Assembly: GCF_000760295.1 (NCBI RefSeq)
Contig: NZ_JNBA01000027.1
Location: 124,001-188,000, forward strand
Reading direction: 5' to 3'
Source of the DNA: Prochlorococcus sp. MIT 0701
GTDB taxonomy: Bacteria; Cyanobacteriota; Cyanobacteriia; PCC-6307; Cyanobiaceae
Length of the DNA stretch: 64,000 bases
The notes below the pieces were generated by a model, which worked only from the letters and a program-made list of their open reading frames with translations, did not search any database and was not told the DNA's origin. Shown here piece after piece: positions 1-9,937 of the stretch. The position numbers were made by a program, and so were the translations under genes. Each line of letters begins with the position of its first letter. The first letter of the stretch is position 1.

Positions 1-646
1 CCCAAGGCCAGGATTGAAGAGTGGAGCGCACCTGAGCAAGAGCCTCAGGCGCCAATACAAAACCAAGCCGGGCCGCATAACGAGCCCCTCGAACGACTCG
101 CGTCGGATCATCCGCGACACTGTTTGAGTGTAAAAAAGCCAGCTGACGCATGGCTAAAGCCGCCCAACCATCATGGGGATCCAACAAGGTCATCCCTGGT
201 AACTCCAAAGCCATGGCATTCACCGTGAAGTCCCTTCGGGCTAAGTCTTCTTCGAGATGACCTTCCGTGACCTGCGGGTTTTGTCCAGGAGCTGCATAGG
301 TTTCTTGCCGAGCAGTGGCTAAATCAAGCAATACGCCATCAACCACAAGTTCCACCGTTCCGTAAGCCCCATGCACACGCAGCTGCGGCAACTGCTCTGG
401 CCCTAAATGACGGCGAAGCGCCTTGGCTAAAACCACCGCTGAACCCTCCACCACCAAATCGAGATCAGGCAAACCTCGCCAGGGATCACAATGAACCCGA
501 TGCAACAGGCCATCTCGAACCGCACCACCCACCAAGGCAAGGCGTTTAATCCCAACCTCTGACGCAACTTGCTGCAGTACCGCCAACAAACCCATTGGCA
601 AGCCTGGTCCATCGAATCCAGGCTCTGGCTTCACCAGACTCTCCAT
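1..646 (-). CDS. cca: CCA tRNA nucleotidyltransferase / poly(A) polymerase family, 5' part only
   Basis: This is the N-terminal 215 or so residues of a class II tRNA nucleotidyltransferase, which adds or repairs the 3' CCA end of tRNAs; the rest lies beyond the window edge. Translating the minus strand from the ATG at 646 gives the family motifs in order: LVGGAVRD near residue 43, the catalytic DLDLVVEG near residue 62, RRDFTVNAMA near residue 127 and an arginine-rich GARYAARLGF near residue 178. The reading frame is open to position 1. Its start lies 19 bases from the preferred start of kdsD on the other strand, so the two genes are divergent with a very short shared upstream region. Whether it is a CCA-adding or only an A-adding enzyme cannot be told from this portion. 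Confidence 0.88.
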   Translation of the reverse strand, partial: MESLVKPEPGFDGPGLPMGLLAVLQQVASEVGIKRLALVGGAVRDGLLHRVHCDPWRGLPDLDLVVEGSAVVLAKALRRHLGPEQLPQLRVHGAYGTVELVVDGVLLDLATARQETYAAPGQNPQVTEGHLEEDLARRDFTVNAMALELPGMTLLDPHDGWAALAMRQLAFLHSNSVADDPTRVVRGARYAARLGFVLAPEALAQVRSTLQSWPW

Positions 647-665
647 GGCGGTGGTATGCAGGAGA

Positions 666-1688
666 ATGACCGCATCATCACGAACTTACAGTTTGTCTGC
701 CCTCACCCGCTGCCTGCAGGAAGAGGCTGCCGCCATCGCCGTCGCTGCCGAACGACTCAGCAGCAGCCAGGTGGAAAAGGCATTGGTCTTGCTTGAACGC
801 TGTGGTGATCAACGCGCCAAATTGGTGATCACCGGCGTAGGCAAAAGCGGCATCGTTGCACGCAAAATTGCTGCCACCTTTTCCTCGATCGGCCTGATGG
901 CCCTTTACCTAAACCCCCTCGATGCAATGCATGGCGATCTGGGAGTGGTAGCCCAAGAGGACGTCTGCCTACTGCTCTCCAACAGCGGTGAAACTGCTGA
1001 ACTGTTAGAAGTGCTTCCCCACCTCAAACGACGTGGCACCGCTCGCATCGCTCTGGTTGGAAAGCCCGACTCATCACTTGCTCGCGGTAGTGACGTGGTG
1101 CTTGAAGCAAGTGTTGATCGAGAAGTGTGTCCTTTGAATCTTGCCCCCACCGCCAGCACGGCGGTGGCCATGGCGATCGGTGATGCCCTTGCTGCCATAT
1201 GGATGGAACGTCGCAACATCTCACCTGCAGACTTCGCGTTCAACCACCCAGCCGGTTCGCTCGGCAAACAGCTCACCCTCACCACTTCGGACCTAATGGT
1301 GCCAGTTAAAAAGGTCCAACCACTAAAACCCAACAACAGTCTGCAAGAAGTGATCTGCAGACTGACCCAAGATGGTATTGGCAGTGGCTGGGTGGAAGAC
1401 CCCTCCACCGCCGGGCTGCTGCTGGGCCTCATTACCGATGGTGATTTACGCCGCGCCTTGCGTGATCACAGTGCCGAGAATTGGGCCAGCCTCAGTGCCG
1501 CTGACCTGATGACAGCCGATCCAATCACCGTGGACGCTGATCTCCTCGCAGTCGAAGCGATCAAGCAGATGGAATGCAACCGTCGCAAACCCATCTCAGT
1601 ACTGCCCGTCGTAGGCCCTGACAGCTCAGGCAATCTGTTGCTCGGACTACTACGGCTTCATGATCTGGTTCAAGCAGGGCTGACATGA
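666..1688 (+). CDS. kdsD: D-arabinose-5-phosphate isomerase (KpsF/KdsD)
   Basis: Interconverts D-ribulose-5-phosphate and D-arabinose-5-phosphate, the first committed step towards KDO in the cytoplasm. An N-terminal SIS domain (about residues 35-170) holds the GVGKSG phosphosugar loop near residue 56 and HGDLG near residue 90. Two CBS domains follow at about residues 205-340, one of them carrying LGLITDGDLRR. The 340-residue length fits the SIS-CBS-CBS family. I chose the ATG at 666 because a GGAGA ribosome site precedes it; an ATG at 645 in the same frame would overlap the divergent cca start. The last four bases overlap kdsC (ATGA), so the two are probably translationally coupled. Confidence 0.93.
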   Translation: MTASSRTYSLSALTRCLQEEAAAIAVAAERLSSSQVEKALVLLERCGDQRAKLVITGVGKSGIVARKIAATFSSIGLMALYLNPLDAMHGDLGVVAQEDVCLLLSNSGETAELLEVLPHLKRRGTARIALVGKPDSSLARGSDVVLEASVDREVCPLNLAPTASTAVAMAIGDALAAIWMERRNISPADFAFNHPAGSLGKQLTLTTSDLMVPVKKVQPLKPNNSLQEVICRLTQDGIGSGWVEDPSTAGLLLGLITDGDLRRALRDHSAENWASLSAADLMTADPITVDADLLAVEAIKQMECNRRKPISVLPVVGPDSSGNLLLGLLRLHDLVQAGLT

Positions 1689-2281
1689 GCGGCACCACCC
1701 TGATCTCTCGAACCAACCCCCGTTACTGGAACCGAGAGCTGCAATGGCGACTGCAGTGGAAGGCATTAGCTTCCATCGATCTACTGGTGATGGATGTTGA
1801 TGGAGTACTTACCGATGGTGGGCTATGGCTTGATGCTCACGGCGAACTGCAAAAGCGATTTGATGTGCGCGATGGACTGGGACTACGACTGCTCCAACAA
1901 GAAGGCCTGATACTGGCCTTGCTGAGCGGTGGCAAAGGAGGAGCGACCGATGCGCGCGCCAAGCAGCTCGGCATTCAGCATTGCTTAGTGGGAATCAAAG
2001 ACAAAACAGCAGCGCTATCCGAACTGCAACAGCAGTTAAACCTCGCTCCAGCACAGACCGCCTTTGTCGGCGACGATCTCAATGACCTCATCGTGCGCCC
2101 TCTAGTCAAGCTCTTGCTAGCACCTGCAGATGCTTGTAGACCACTTCGATCCCAAGCTGATGCCGTGCTCCAACGCCCTGGGGGGCATGGTGCCGTGCGA
2201 GAACTTGCCGAACGCCTACTCAAAGCTCGAGATCGATGGGATCAACTGCGCAAAAATGGCTGGAGAGATCGCAATGACTAG
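1685..2281 (+). CDS. kdsC: 3-deoxy-D-manno-octulosonate 8-phosphate phosphatase (KdsC-like HAD)
   Basis: Removes the phosphate from KDO-8-phosphate to give KDO. It is a small cap-less HAD phosphatase of 198 residues: the nucleophile motif DVDGVLTDG starts near residue 37, LLSGGKGG follows with the phosphate-binding serine, and the metal-binding GDDLNDL lies near residue 128. It begins inside the kdsD stop (ATGA) and its end overlaps the next gene, a sulfotransferase, by eight bases. The N-terminal 30 residues before the HAD fold are an extension relative to E. coli KdsC. Specificity for KDO-8-P is inferred from the kds neighbours; the family also includes acylneuraminate-type phosphatases. 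Confidence 0.88.
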   Translation: MSGTTLISRTNPRYWNRELQWRLQWKALASIDLLVMDVDGVLTDGGLWLDAHGELQKRFDVRDGLGLRLLQQEGLILALLSGGKGGATDARAKQLGIQHCLVGIKDKTAALSELQQQLNLAPAQTAFVGDDLNDLIVRPLVKLLLAPADACRPLRSQADAVLQRPGGHGAVRELAERLLKARDRWDQLRKNGWRDRND

Positions 2282-3125
2282 AACAACCTCAACAACACAA
2301 CAAGGAGTCTTCCTTCTCGGGGTTGGTGCACAAAAAGCCGGCACGTCTTGGCTCCATCTACAGCTACACAACAGAGCCGATGCAAATTTTGGTTTCTGCA
2401 AGGAATATCACATCCACGATGCATTAACTGTGCCAAAGCTAGTCCGCTATAAGCAACAGCAAGGTTCATGGCTCAAGCCACGCACGTGGCGTCGTCAACG
2501 CTTCTTCAAAGAACCTGCTCGCTATTACGACTACTTCTTTAATCTGCTAAGCCAACCTCATATCAACCTAACCGGAGACATTACCCCCTCCTATTCATGC
2601 CTAAGCGCCAATACCCTGATGACAATCAAACGTGAATTTACGCAACGCGGGATTCCTGTTCGACCGGTTTTTCTGATGCGTGACCCCATTGAACGAGTCA
2701 TTTCAAGCCAGCGCATGAAACTGCGTAAACACGGACAAAAAGACCCATCGCAAGAGATAGAAGCCCTTCGTTCTCTTGTGAATAAACTGCCAGAACGAGT
2801 CTCGATTCGCAGTAATTATGCGCAGACTTTGGGAGCCCTAGACGAAGCCTTCGGTCACGAAAACTGCTTCATCAGCTTCTACGAAACATTGTTCACACAG
2901 GAAACTTACGCGAACCTATGCAAATTCCTAGACATTAACTACCAAGAGCCACGCTGGGAACAAAAGATCAATGTAAGTGCTACAGATACTCTAATACCAG
3001 AAGATATTTTAGAGCAGCTAGGCCTGTGGCAATCGCCTATCTACCACGCAGTCAAAAATCAATTGCCGAATGTCAATATTGAATCAATATGGTCAACATC
3101 TGCGACTTGGTGCAGAGACCAATAA
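2274..3125 (+). CDS. PAPS-dependent sulfotransferase (heparan-sulfate type)
   Basis: Predicted carbohydrate sulfotransferase of 283 residues. The 5'-phosphosulfate loop GAQKAGTSW is at residues 17-25 and the 3'-phosphate signature RDPIERVISSQ is near residue 135; both are hallmarks of PAPS-binding sulfotransferases. The ATG at 2274 is preferred because it lies inside the end of kdsC (eight-base overlap) and places the PAPS loop at the usual distance from the N-terminus; an upstream ATG in the same frame would bury 48 residues in kdsC. Its position in the kdsD-kdsC run suggests that it sulfates a KDO-containing or co-expressed surface glycan. The acceptor cannot be read from the sequence. Confidence 0.85.
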   Translation: MTRTTSTTQQGVFLLGVGAQKAGTSWLHLQLHNRADANFGFCKEYHIHDALTVPKLVRYKQQQGSWLKPRTWRRQRFFKEPARYYDYFFNLLSQPHINLTGDITPSYSCLSANTLMTIKREFTQRGIPVRPVFLMRDPIERVISSQRMKLRKHGQKDPSQEIEALRSLVNKLPERVSIRSNYAQTLGALDEAFGHENCFISFYETLFTQETYANLCKFLDINYQEPRWEQKINVSATDTLIPEDILEQLGLWQSPIYHAVKNQLPNVNIESIWSTSATWCRDQ

Positions 3126-3143
3126 ATGCCATTCACCTTGGCT

Positions 3144-3971
3144 TCACGGTGAAGATTGCAAGGCACATTCCCTAGCTTCTTCCAACTGCTCAACCGTATC
3201 CACCGAAAGGGATATCCCCTCAACTGCAAAGGTGGAAATCGTATGACCAGCTTCAATCAATCGCAATTGCTCTAGACGTTCAAGAGCTTCCAAAGGCGAA
3301 GGCGGCATGCCTGACCAGCAGGCCAACACATCTCCTCGAAAGCCATACATCCCCACATGCCCCCAGTAGGTGGCATGGCGATGCCAATCCAAAGGGTCCA
3401 CATCTCGCACATGCGGGATCGCCGAGCGAGAAAAATAAAGTGCTCGGCCATCAATAGCCAATAAGGTCTTAACCACATTGGGGTTATGGATGGACTCGGC
3501 CTTGAGTCGATAAACCGGAGTTATCACAGCTGGAACAATCTCTCTCTGCTCGAACTCCATCGCCATTGTCGTCACCACCGCAGGATCCAAGAACGGCTGA
3601 TCCCCTTGCACATTGATCACTGCAGTCATAGCCAACCGCTGTTGCTGCTGCTGCTGATCCCAACTATCAGCTTGCTCATCCCAGGCCATGGCAACCAAAT
3701 GCTCGGCAACCGAAGCGATTCTTTCGCTACCTGAACTGCATGCAGGCGAAGTCATCAACACCGGGAAACCCCAGTCTTCCGCCATCTCTTTCAATCGATC
3801 ACTATCCGTGCAAAGGACAACCGCCTTTGGCCCATGAGCCTGGCTGCAGCGCTCAAGAACACGCTGCAGCATTGGCATCCCGCCGATATCTGCCAGAACC
3901 TTATTGGGTAATCGCGATGATTCAAGCCTTGCAGGCACGGCCACGACACTGCGTTGAACTCCCATCGGCAT
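3144..3971 (-). CDS. kdsB: 3-deoxy-manno-octulosonate cytidylyltransferase (CMP-KDO synthetase)
   Basis: Activates KDO with CTP to CMP-KDO, the donor for KDO transferases. The N-terminus carries the nucleotidyltransferase signature VVAVPARLESSRLPNK, and VQGDQPFLDP and a C-terminal SVDTVEQLEEAR follow as in KdsB. The ATG at 3971 overlaps the last base of the preceding glycosyltransferase (TAATG), which supports it over a TTG nine bases upstream; it gives 275 residues. The middle has a glutamine-rich insert around DSWDQQQQQQ, encoded by a CAG/CAA run near 3640, not expected in typical KdsB. The gene converges on the sulfotransferase that ends at 3125. Confidence 0.93.
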   Translation of the reverse strand: MPMGVQRSVVAVPARLESSRLPNKVLADIGGMPMLQRVLERCSQAHGPKAVVLCTDSDRLKEMAEDWGFPVLMTSPACSSGSERIASVAEHLVAMAWDEQADSWDQQQQQQRLAMTAVINVQGDQPFLDPAVVTTMAMEFEQREIVPAVITPVYRLKAESIHNPNVVKTLLAIDGRALYFSRSAIPHVRDVDPLDWHRHATYWGHVGMYGFRGDVLACWSGMPPSPLEALERLEQLRLIEAGHTISTFAVEGISLSVDTVEQLEEARECALQSSP

Positions 3972-4693
3972 TAATCCCAAAGCTTCATCGCATCATCACG
4001 AGCACTAAACCATTCAGCCGCTAAGGCACCACCCATCGTGCGCTGATCGCGGAACCATGGTCCACCCAAAGTCCAATGCAGTAACTGGGGTAATTGGGGT
4101 CGTAACTGCCCAGCTAACAGCTCAGGATCCTCCTGAACAGCAACCAAGTGGTTCCAAAGCCCACCCTCAATGGCTCCAATCTCATGATCACCGGCAAGCC
4201 AGTGAAAACGATGCAAATCAAGCCCCGTGGCCGTACTCACATAATCGACGGTTAGAGCGGTGCAACGACTGCAATTCAGCAACATTAGCGAGCTCCAATT
4301 CTTTTTCGGATAGGGGCTCTGCACCTCACCCAAGAATTTCTTTGTTTCTCCTGGCTCATGCTCATGCTTAACGCACATCACGGCCATCTGTTCATCGCGT
4401 TGGGCCCATAGCTCCGCGATATCACCGCGGCAAAGCATGTCGCAGTCCATAAAAATCGCCCAGCCTTGATAATCCATCAGCTGCGGCACAAGAAACCTCG
4501 TGAAGGAAAATTCCGTGCTTTGCTTCGGATCGCGCTCCCGCCGAAATAAGCCCTGGCCTTCCAGCTGAGGAGTGACCAAAGGGGTTATTGCCAGCGGTAC
4601 CGAACTGTGCTGGTAAAGACTGTCGATCAGAACATTCGTGGCCGCTCTCTCACGCGGGTCGTAACCGATATAAATCGGTATTGGCAGTGTCAT
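3971..4693 (-). CDS. GT-A fold glycosyltransferase, specificity unknown
   Basis: A 240-residue soluble protein with IPIYIGYDPRE at the N-terminus and a DCD motif at residues 83-85 (FMDCDML), the metal-binding DxD of GT-A glycosyltransferases. A later segment, HEIGAIEGGLWNHLV, resembles the donor/acceptor region of GT8-like enzymes. No membrane segment is visible, so it should be cytoplasmic. It is translationally coupled to kdsB (TAATG overlap), which suggests a role in the same glycan, perhaps adding a sugar to a KDO-containing core. I do not recognise the exact subfamily. Confidence 0.75.
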   Translation of the reverse strand: MTLPIPIYIGYDPRERAATNVLIDSLYQHSSVPLAITPLVTPQLEGQGLFRRERDPKQSTEFSFTRFLVPQLMDYQGWAIFMDCDMLCRGDIAELWAQRDEQMAVMCVKHEHEPGETKKFLGEVQSPYPKKNWSSLMLLNCSRCTALTVDYVSTATGLDLHRFHWLAGDHEIGAIEGGLWNHLVAVQEDPELLAGQLRPQLPQLLHWTLGGPWFRDQRTMGGALAAEWFSARDDAMKLWD

Positions 4694-5054
4694 AACTCAA
4701 GCTTCATCGGTAATTGAGAAGAAGCGTAGACCGACCTCATGCCCCACCTGGCGATGGCAAAAACCTGAACCAAATCAGAACTCGACAAAATGCCAACGCC
4801 TCACAAGCCATACGCTTGCATTGCAAAGATTCCTGTACCTCTGGATCATCACTCACCTGTCAACAAGGAAAGGTCAACCATGGAGGAGAAAGAGGTTTCA
4901 TGCCAACATTCTCGTAGGTTTACATAGTTGACATAGATTCATAGTTGGGCAACGAAGGCTGCTGCAACCAATGAAGTCGTATGTTATTTCAGAATTCCTT
5001 CGATGAAAAACTAAACGCGTAATGCTCTAATGTTGAGAATCCAAATAGCAAGTC
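4694..5054. other. Intergenic stretch, no recognised gene
   Basis: About 360 bases between the divergent glycosyltransferase and the small hypothetical gene. I see no convincing coding frame and no RNA gene. A short near-repeat (cATAGttgACATAGattCATAGttg) lies around 4922-4948. Promoters for both flanking genes must lie here but cannot be placed with confidence. Confidence 0.4.
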
Positions 5055-5372
5055 ATGAGCAGTACACCAGAACAAGATCAAGGCCTAAGCCCTCTTGAAT
5101 TCTTTAACCTATGCAAAGATAATGCAAGCCTTATTGCGACAGTAGTTGCCTCTATAAGCCTTGTCGCATTAGCCGCAGCACAGGTATCTATCGCGCTTAA
5201 CCAATCCAAAGCAAAAGAGCTGAAGCTCAATTGTGCTCAGTGGATGGGTTCAACTATTGGCAGCAAGGAAAAGAAAGTGGCATACGCTAAAATGATGGAA
5301 ATCACAATGGCCGAAGAGACTCTAGGTAGTCGAGAAAACCGCGAGAAATTCCTGCAATTTTTATGCCAATAG
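5055..5372 (+). CDS. Hypothetical single-span membrane protein, 105 aa
   Basis: Not recognised. The predicted protein has a polar start (SSTPEQDQG), one hydrophobic helix at about residues 27-47 (ASLIATVVASISLVALAAA), then a charged lysine- and glutamate-rich tail with two cysteines. The composition is natural for a small membrane-anchored protein and the ATG is well placed, but no motif identifies a role. It sits between the kdsB block and kdsA, in an AT-rich stretch. It could be strain-specific or a chance frame. Confidence 0.5.
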   Translation: MSSTPEQDQGLSPLEFFNLCKDNASLIATVVASISLVALAAAQVSIALNQSKAKELKLNCAQWMGSTIGSKEKKVAYAKMMEITMAEETLGSRENREKFLQFLCQ

Positions 5373-5619
5373 CCATTGCAGAAGCGATCAGATCTAATCA
5401 CTATTCTAGATTTGTCATCATCCCAAATACACGAGCAAATCTACTCCCAAGCAACAATAGAGCCTTTGGCTGAATTATAGATAATAATAAAAAAGTTACG
5501 ACCTCATTATAGTCTCCACAGACATGGATCAGGTTATTTTTTTTAGCGATCTGGTGTTCATTGGATAACTAACCTCGGCCAATCATATAAAAGATGCACC
5601 TGTTCCTAAAGCCAGTTAG

Positions 5620-6504
<885 letters not shown>

Positions 6505-6556
6505 ATATTCAAAACATCAAAAGCCAGGTCATTCTATTCGCCTTCTAAAGGCGATC

Positions 6557-7426
6557 TTAATCAACACCCAAAACCTTATTGGAGTAAACAAGACGTCGAT
6601 TCAAATGATCCACGCTAGGCAACATCAACGCAGGTTGTGCTGGCCAAGCAGGCCCCTGCATCCAAGACGTGTTGTAGCTAATCTCTCGACTCTTAAGAGG
6701 ATCAAATCGCAAACGATTACCTGCCAGGATATGACTTTGTGTTCCAACTCCTGGAGTGAGCATAGCCTTTTCGAAGGAAAGTCCTAACCATTCACACAAC
6801 AATGTGAGAGACCGCTCAGGTGAAAGGGCTAATTCCTCATAACCAAGTAAAAAAATTGGCTTACCCGAACGGGTTAAATCCCTTTCAAAGCGTCGATTCA
6901 CCCAGCACCAGCGAGCCAACGACCTGACCCCAGGCAAGCTCTTGCCCTTCTTGTTGCCATCACGAGCACGGGAATGAACCCAAGAACGCACATCACGAAC
7001 CAAAAAGATGATGCGTACATCAAGATCTGGCAGAACCTGAAGAGGGATCTGAAGATCATCCTGATAAGAATCGACCACCCACTCGATCTCACCATTCTGC
7101 TGATTGACGTAATGGTCAACATTGCCAAGTAACTGGCGCAACTTGTCAGCCAAAGGAAAATGATCATGGACGGGCAGCCAATCAAGCAAGGGACCCCAAA
7201 TAGGACAACTGGCTGCCGTGGTGCCACATGTACAAAGACGCTGATGGCGCAATTCAGCCCTAAGACGAGCAGGACCACGTTGCTCCTCACCTGGTGAAGG
7301 AGTCCGCAAAATGCGTAGAGCCTCACCCAAGCCGATCATGCTTGGGTGGCTCCCCAACGCCAAATCGAGAATGGTGGTGCCGCTATGGCCCAGGCCACGG
7401 ATCAGGAGCAGTTTTTTACATGCCAT
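6557..7426 (-). CDS. Sulfotransferase-family protein
   Basis: A 289-residue protein whose N-terminus reads LLLIRGLGHSGTTILDLAL, a P-loop-like PAPS-binding motif at about residues 11-18 as in Sulfotransfer_1/3 families. FLVRDVRSWVHSR, in the middle, matches the 3'-phosphate-binding strand and helix. A CTCGTTAASCP segment adds several cysteines. The ATG at 7426 gives a clean start at the PAPS loop; the frame remains open upstream into the end of pcrA but that part looks non-coding. It lies 10 bases downstream of pcrA on the same strand and may be co-transcribed. The substrate is unknown; glycan sulfation would fit the neighbours. Confidence 0.78.
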   Translation of the reverse strand: MACKKLLLIRGLGHSGTTILDLALGSHPSMIGLGEALRILRTPSPGEEQRGPARLRAELRHQRLCTCGTTAASCPIWGPLLDWLPVHDHFPLADKLRQLLGNVDHYVNQQNGEIEWVVDSYQDDLQIPLQVLPDLDVRIIFLVRDVRSWVHSRARDGNKKGKSLPGVRSLARWCWVNRRFERDLTRSGKPIFLLGYEELALSPERSLTLLCEWLGLSFEKAMLTPGVGTQSHILAGNRLRFDPLKSREISYNTSWMQGPAWPAQPALMLPSVDHLNRRLVYSNKVLGVD

Positions 7427-7436
7427 GACCTCAGGC

Positions 7437-9845
7437 CTACTCCAAAGGCTCAATCGGGGCCAAACGTGGATCAAGAATCTTTGGCCCCATACCGGCGAAC
7501 TTGACAGCAATCGACACTTTTTCACCACTGCCGAAGGTATGGGTGATCTCCCCTTCGCCAAAGCTGGAATGCACGACCCGGTCACCTACGACCCATGCCT
7601 TGCCTGGAGCGGGCCCAGCCTGCCGCCGCCGCACTGCATTGCTAGGGGCTCCGCTCACACCACAGGCTTTGATCCGTTGATTGTCATCGCGATCAACCCG
7701 CGTCAAACGGTCAAGCCGTCGCTCACGCCGTAATGCCGCACCACCAATTTGAGGGAGATCACCCTGCACCAAACCCTCGGGTAACTCAGCAAGAAATAGT
7801 GAGGGAACAGCAGGCTGTCGCATGCCACCCCAAAGCCTTCGCTCACTGGCATGAGACAAAAACAAACGCTCTTTGGCACGCGTCATCCCCACATAGCAAA
7901 GGCGTCGTTCTTCCTCCAAAGATGAGGGATCATCAAGAGAGCGATAGCTAGGGAAAAGTCCCTGCTCCATACCAACCAGAAAGACCAAGGGAAACTCAAG
8001 CCCCTTACTGCTATGCAAAGTCATTAACGTCACCCGATCAGCAGACGTGTCCTTGCTATCAGCATCGCTGGCCAACGCAGCAGAGGCTAAGAAGCCCTCA
8101 AGATTGCCCTCTTCATTTTCTTCCTGGTATTGCAAAGCAGCATTCACAAGCTCTTGCAAATTGCGACGCCTCTCCTCAGCCTCATCGGTGGCTTCAGCAA
8201 TCAGCTCACTGATATAGCCACTCTTCTCCATCACCTGCTGAATCATCTCCGAAGGAATCTGATCTTGCATCGAGCGTTGCAAGTCATTGATCAATTCACA
8301 GAACTGCAACAACCCCTTCGCCGATCTGCCTCCTAGTGAGCGCACTGCTTCGGCATCACTCACCACATCCCACAAAGGAATACCAAGTTGGTTAGCAGCA
8401 TCGACAAGCCTCTGCAAGGTGGTCTTGCCGATGCCTCGCTTAGGCACATTGATCACTCTGAGCAGGCTCACCGTATCGGCGGGGTTGACCAATAAGCGTA
8501 GATAGGCCAAGACATCCTTGATTTCACGCCTGTCATAAAAACGTAGCCCGCCCACAACAAGGTAAGGAATACGCCAACGCACCAACGACTCCTCAATCGC
8601 CCTTGACTGGGCATTGGTGCGATACAACACCGCCACATCGCCCCAACGAAGTTCTGGATGAGCAGCTTCCAGCATGCGCATTCGATGCACCACAGCTTCA
8701 GCTTCGGCGATCTCATCGTCACAGCGAGTAAGGGTGATCAACTCCCCCTCACCACGGGTAGCTCGCAATATCTTGTCAATCCGCTCGGTATTGTTAGCGA
8801 TCAAGGCATTGGCTGCCTCCAGAATTGTTGAGGTAGAGCGATAATTCTCCTCCAACTTCACCATGGTGCGAGTGGCATCGTCTGATGCTTTATCGCCAAA
8901 GTCGTCCTGAAAGCCCATTAAAATCGTGAAATCAGCCGCACGGAAGCTGTAGATGCTTTGATCTGCATCGCCCACCACAAAAACTGAACGGCCCTGCCAA
9001 TCATCAAAGCTCTCAGGTTCCCGACCATCGGTAACCAACAACTTGATCAAGTCGTACTGAGTGCGATTGGTGTCTTGGTATTCATCAACTAACACATGCC
9101 GAAAACGGTTGTGCCAATAACGTCGTATCTGCTCGTTCTGCTGAAGTAACTGGACGGGCAACAGCAGGAGGTCGTCGAAATCAAGTGCGTTGTTCGCCGC
9201 TAATGCCTTGCGATAACGCCGATACGTCTCAACCGTGAGCTTGCCTCGCTGACCATCGACCTGGGTTTCCATTTGATCAGGCAACCAGCCTTGATTTTTA
9301 GCGTTACTAATCGCCCAGCGCACCTTCTTCGGCTCAAAGCGCTTGGGATCAAGCTGTAGCTCCTGAGTCACAATCTCCTTCACCAAACTCTGAGCATCGG
9401 CCTCGTCGTAAATCGAAAACTGACGCGTCCAACTCAGCCCTTCTGCATCACGAAACTTATCAATGTCAAAGCGAAGCAAGCGAGCAAATAAGGAGTGAAA
9501 TGTGCCAATCCACAACTCTTTGGTCACCTCTCGAAAAATTCGACCCCGCAACTGGCGTTGGTCCACCGACGGCAAGGTGCTCCATGGCTGGCCGTATTGA
9601 CTCTCAGCAAGCCGCTGGGCCAATAACAGCTCCAAACGATCCTTCATCTCACGCGCGGCCTTGTTGGTGAAGGTCACTGCCAGGACATGGGCTGGATCAG
9701 CACCATGCGCACCAATCAAATGAGCAATGCGATGCGTGAGCGCACGCGTCTTGCCACTACCAGCACCTGCTACCACCAACAAAGGCCCCTGGTGATGATC
9801 CACAGCCTTCCGCTGAGCATCATTAAGACCGTCAAGGAAACTCAA
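7437..9845 (-). CDS. pcrA: ATP-dependent DNA helicase PcrA/UvrD, superfamily 1A
   Basis: A 3'-5' DNA helicase of 802 residues for nucleotide excision repair, mismatch repair and replication restart. All SF1A motifs are visible: Q-motif LNDAQRKAV, Walker A AGAGSGKT (about 26-33), TFTNKAAREMKDR, DEYQDTN, GDADQSIYSFRAAD, LEENYRST, VLYRTNAQSR, TLMTLHSSKGLEF and CYVGMTRAKERL. The C-terminal 100 residues, ending in VVHSSFGEGEI and KFAGMGPKIL, form the short RNA-polymerase-interacting tail typical of PcrA/UvrD. Cyanobacterial copies may be annotated as either gene. Confidence 0.96.
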   Translation of the reverse strand: MSFLDGLNDAQRKAVDHHQGPLLVVAGAGSGKTRALTHRIAHLIGAHGADPAHVLAVTFTNKAAREMKDRLELLLAQRLAESQYGQPWSTLPSVDQRQLRGRIFREVTKELWIGTFHSLFARLLRFDIDKFRDAEGLSWTRQFSIYDEADAQSLVKEIVTQELQLDPKRFEPKKVRWAISNAKNQGWLPDQMETQVDGQRGKLTVETYRRYRKALAANNALDFDDLLLLPVQLLQQNEQIRRYWHNRFRHVLVDEYQDTNRTQYDLIKLLVTDGREPESFDDWQGRSVFVVGDADQSIYSFRAADFTILMGFQDDFGDKASDDATRTMVKLEENYRSTSTILEAANALIANNTERIDKILRATRGEGELITLTRCDDEIAEAEAVVHRMRMLEAAHPELRWGDVAVLYRTNAQSRAIEESLVRWRIPYLVVGGLRFYDRREIKDVLAYLRLLVNPADTVSLLRVINVPKRGIGKTTLQRLVDAANQLGIPLWDVVSDAEAVRSLGGRSAKGLLQFCELINDLQRSMQDQIPSEMIQQVMEKSGYISELIAEATDEAEERRRNLQELVNAALQYQEENEEGNLEGFLASAALASDADSKDTSADRVTLMTLHSSKGLEFPLVFLVGMEQGLFPSYRSLDDPSSLEEERRLCYVGMTRAKERLFLSHASERRLWGGMRQPAVPSLFLAELPEGLVQGDLPQIGGAALRRERRLDRLTRVDRDDNQRIKACGVSGAPSNAVRRRQAGPAPGKAWVVGDRVVHSSFGEGEITHTFGSGEKVSIAVKFAGMGPKILDPRLAPIEPLE

Positions 9846-9937
9846 GTTTTAAACCTCAAAGTCGGCAAAAGAATCTTCGTCAAACCCTGAGCCAGGCATC
9901 CAACTGAACAACCAGCATCCCGGAGAGGTTGATGAGC

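Noticed and set aside
7311-7733. 140-codon plus-strand frame
   Set aside because: It is antisense to the end of pcrA and the start of the sulfotransferase and has typical shadow composition.
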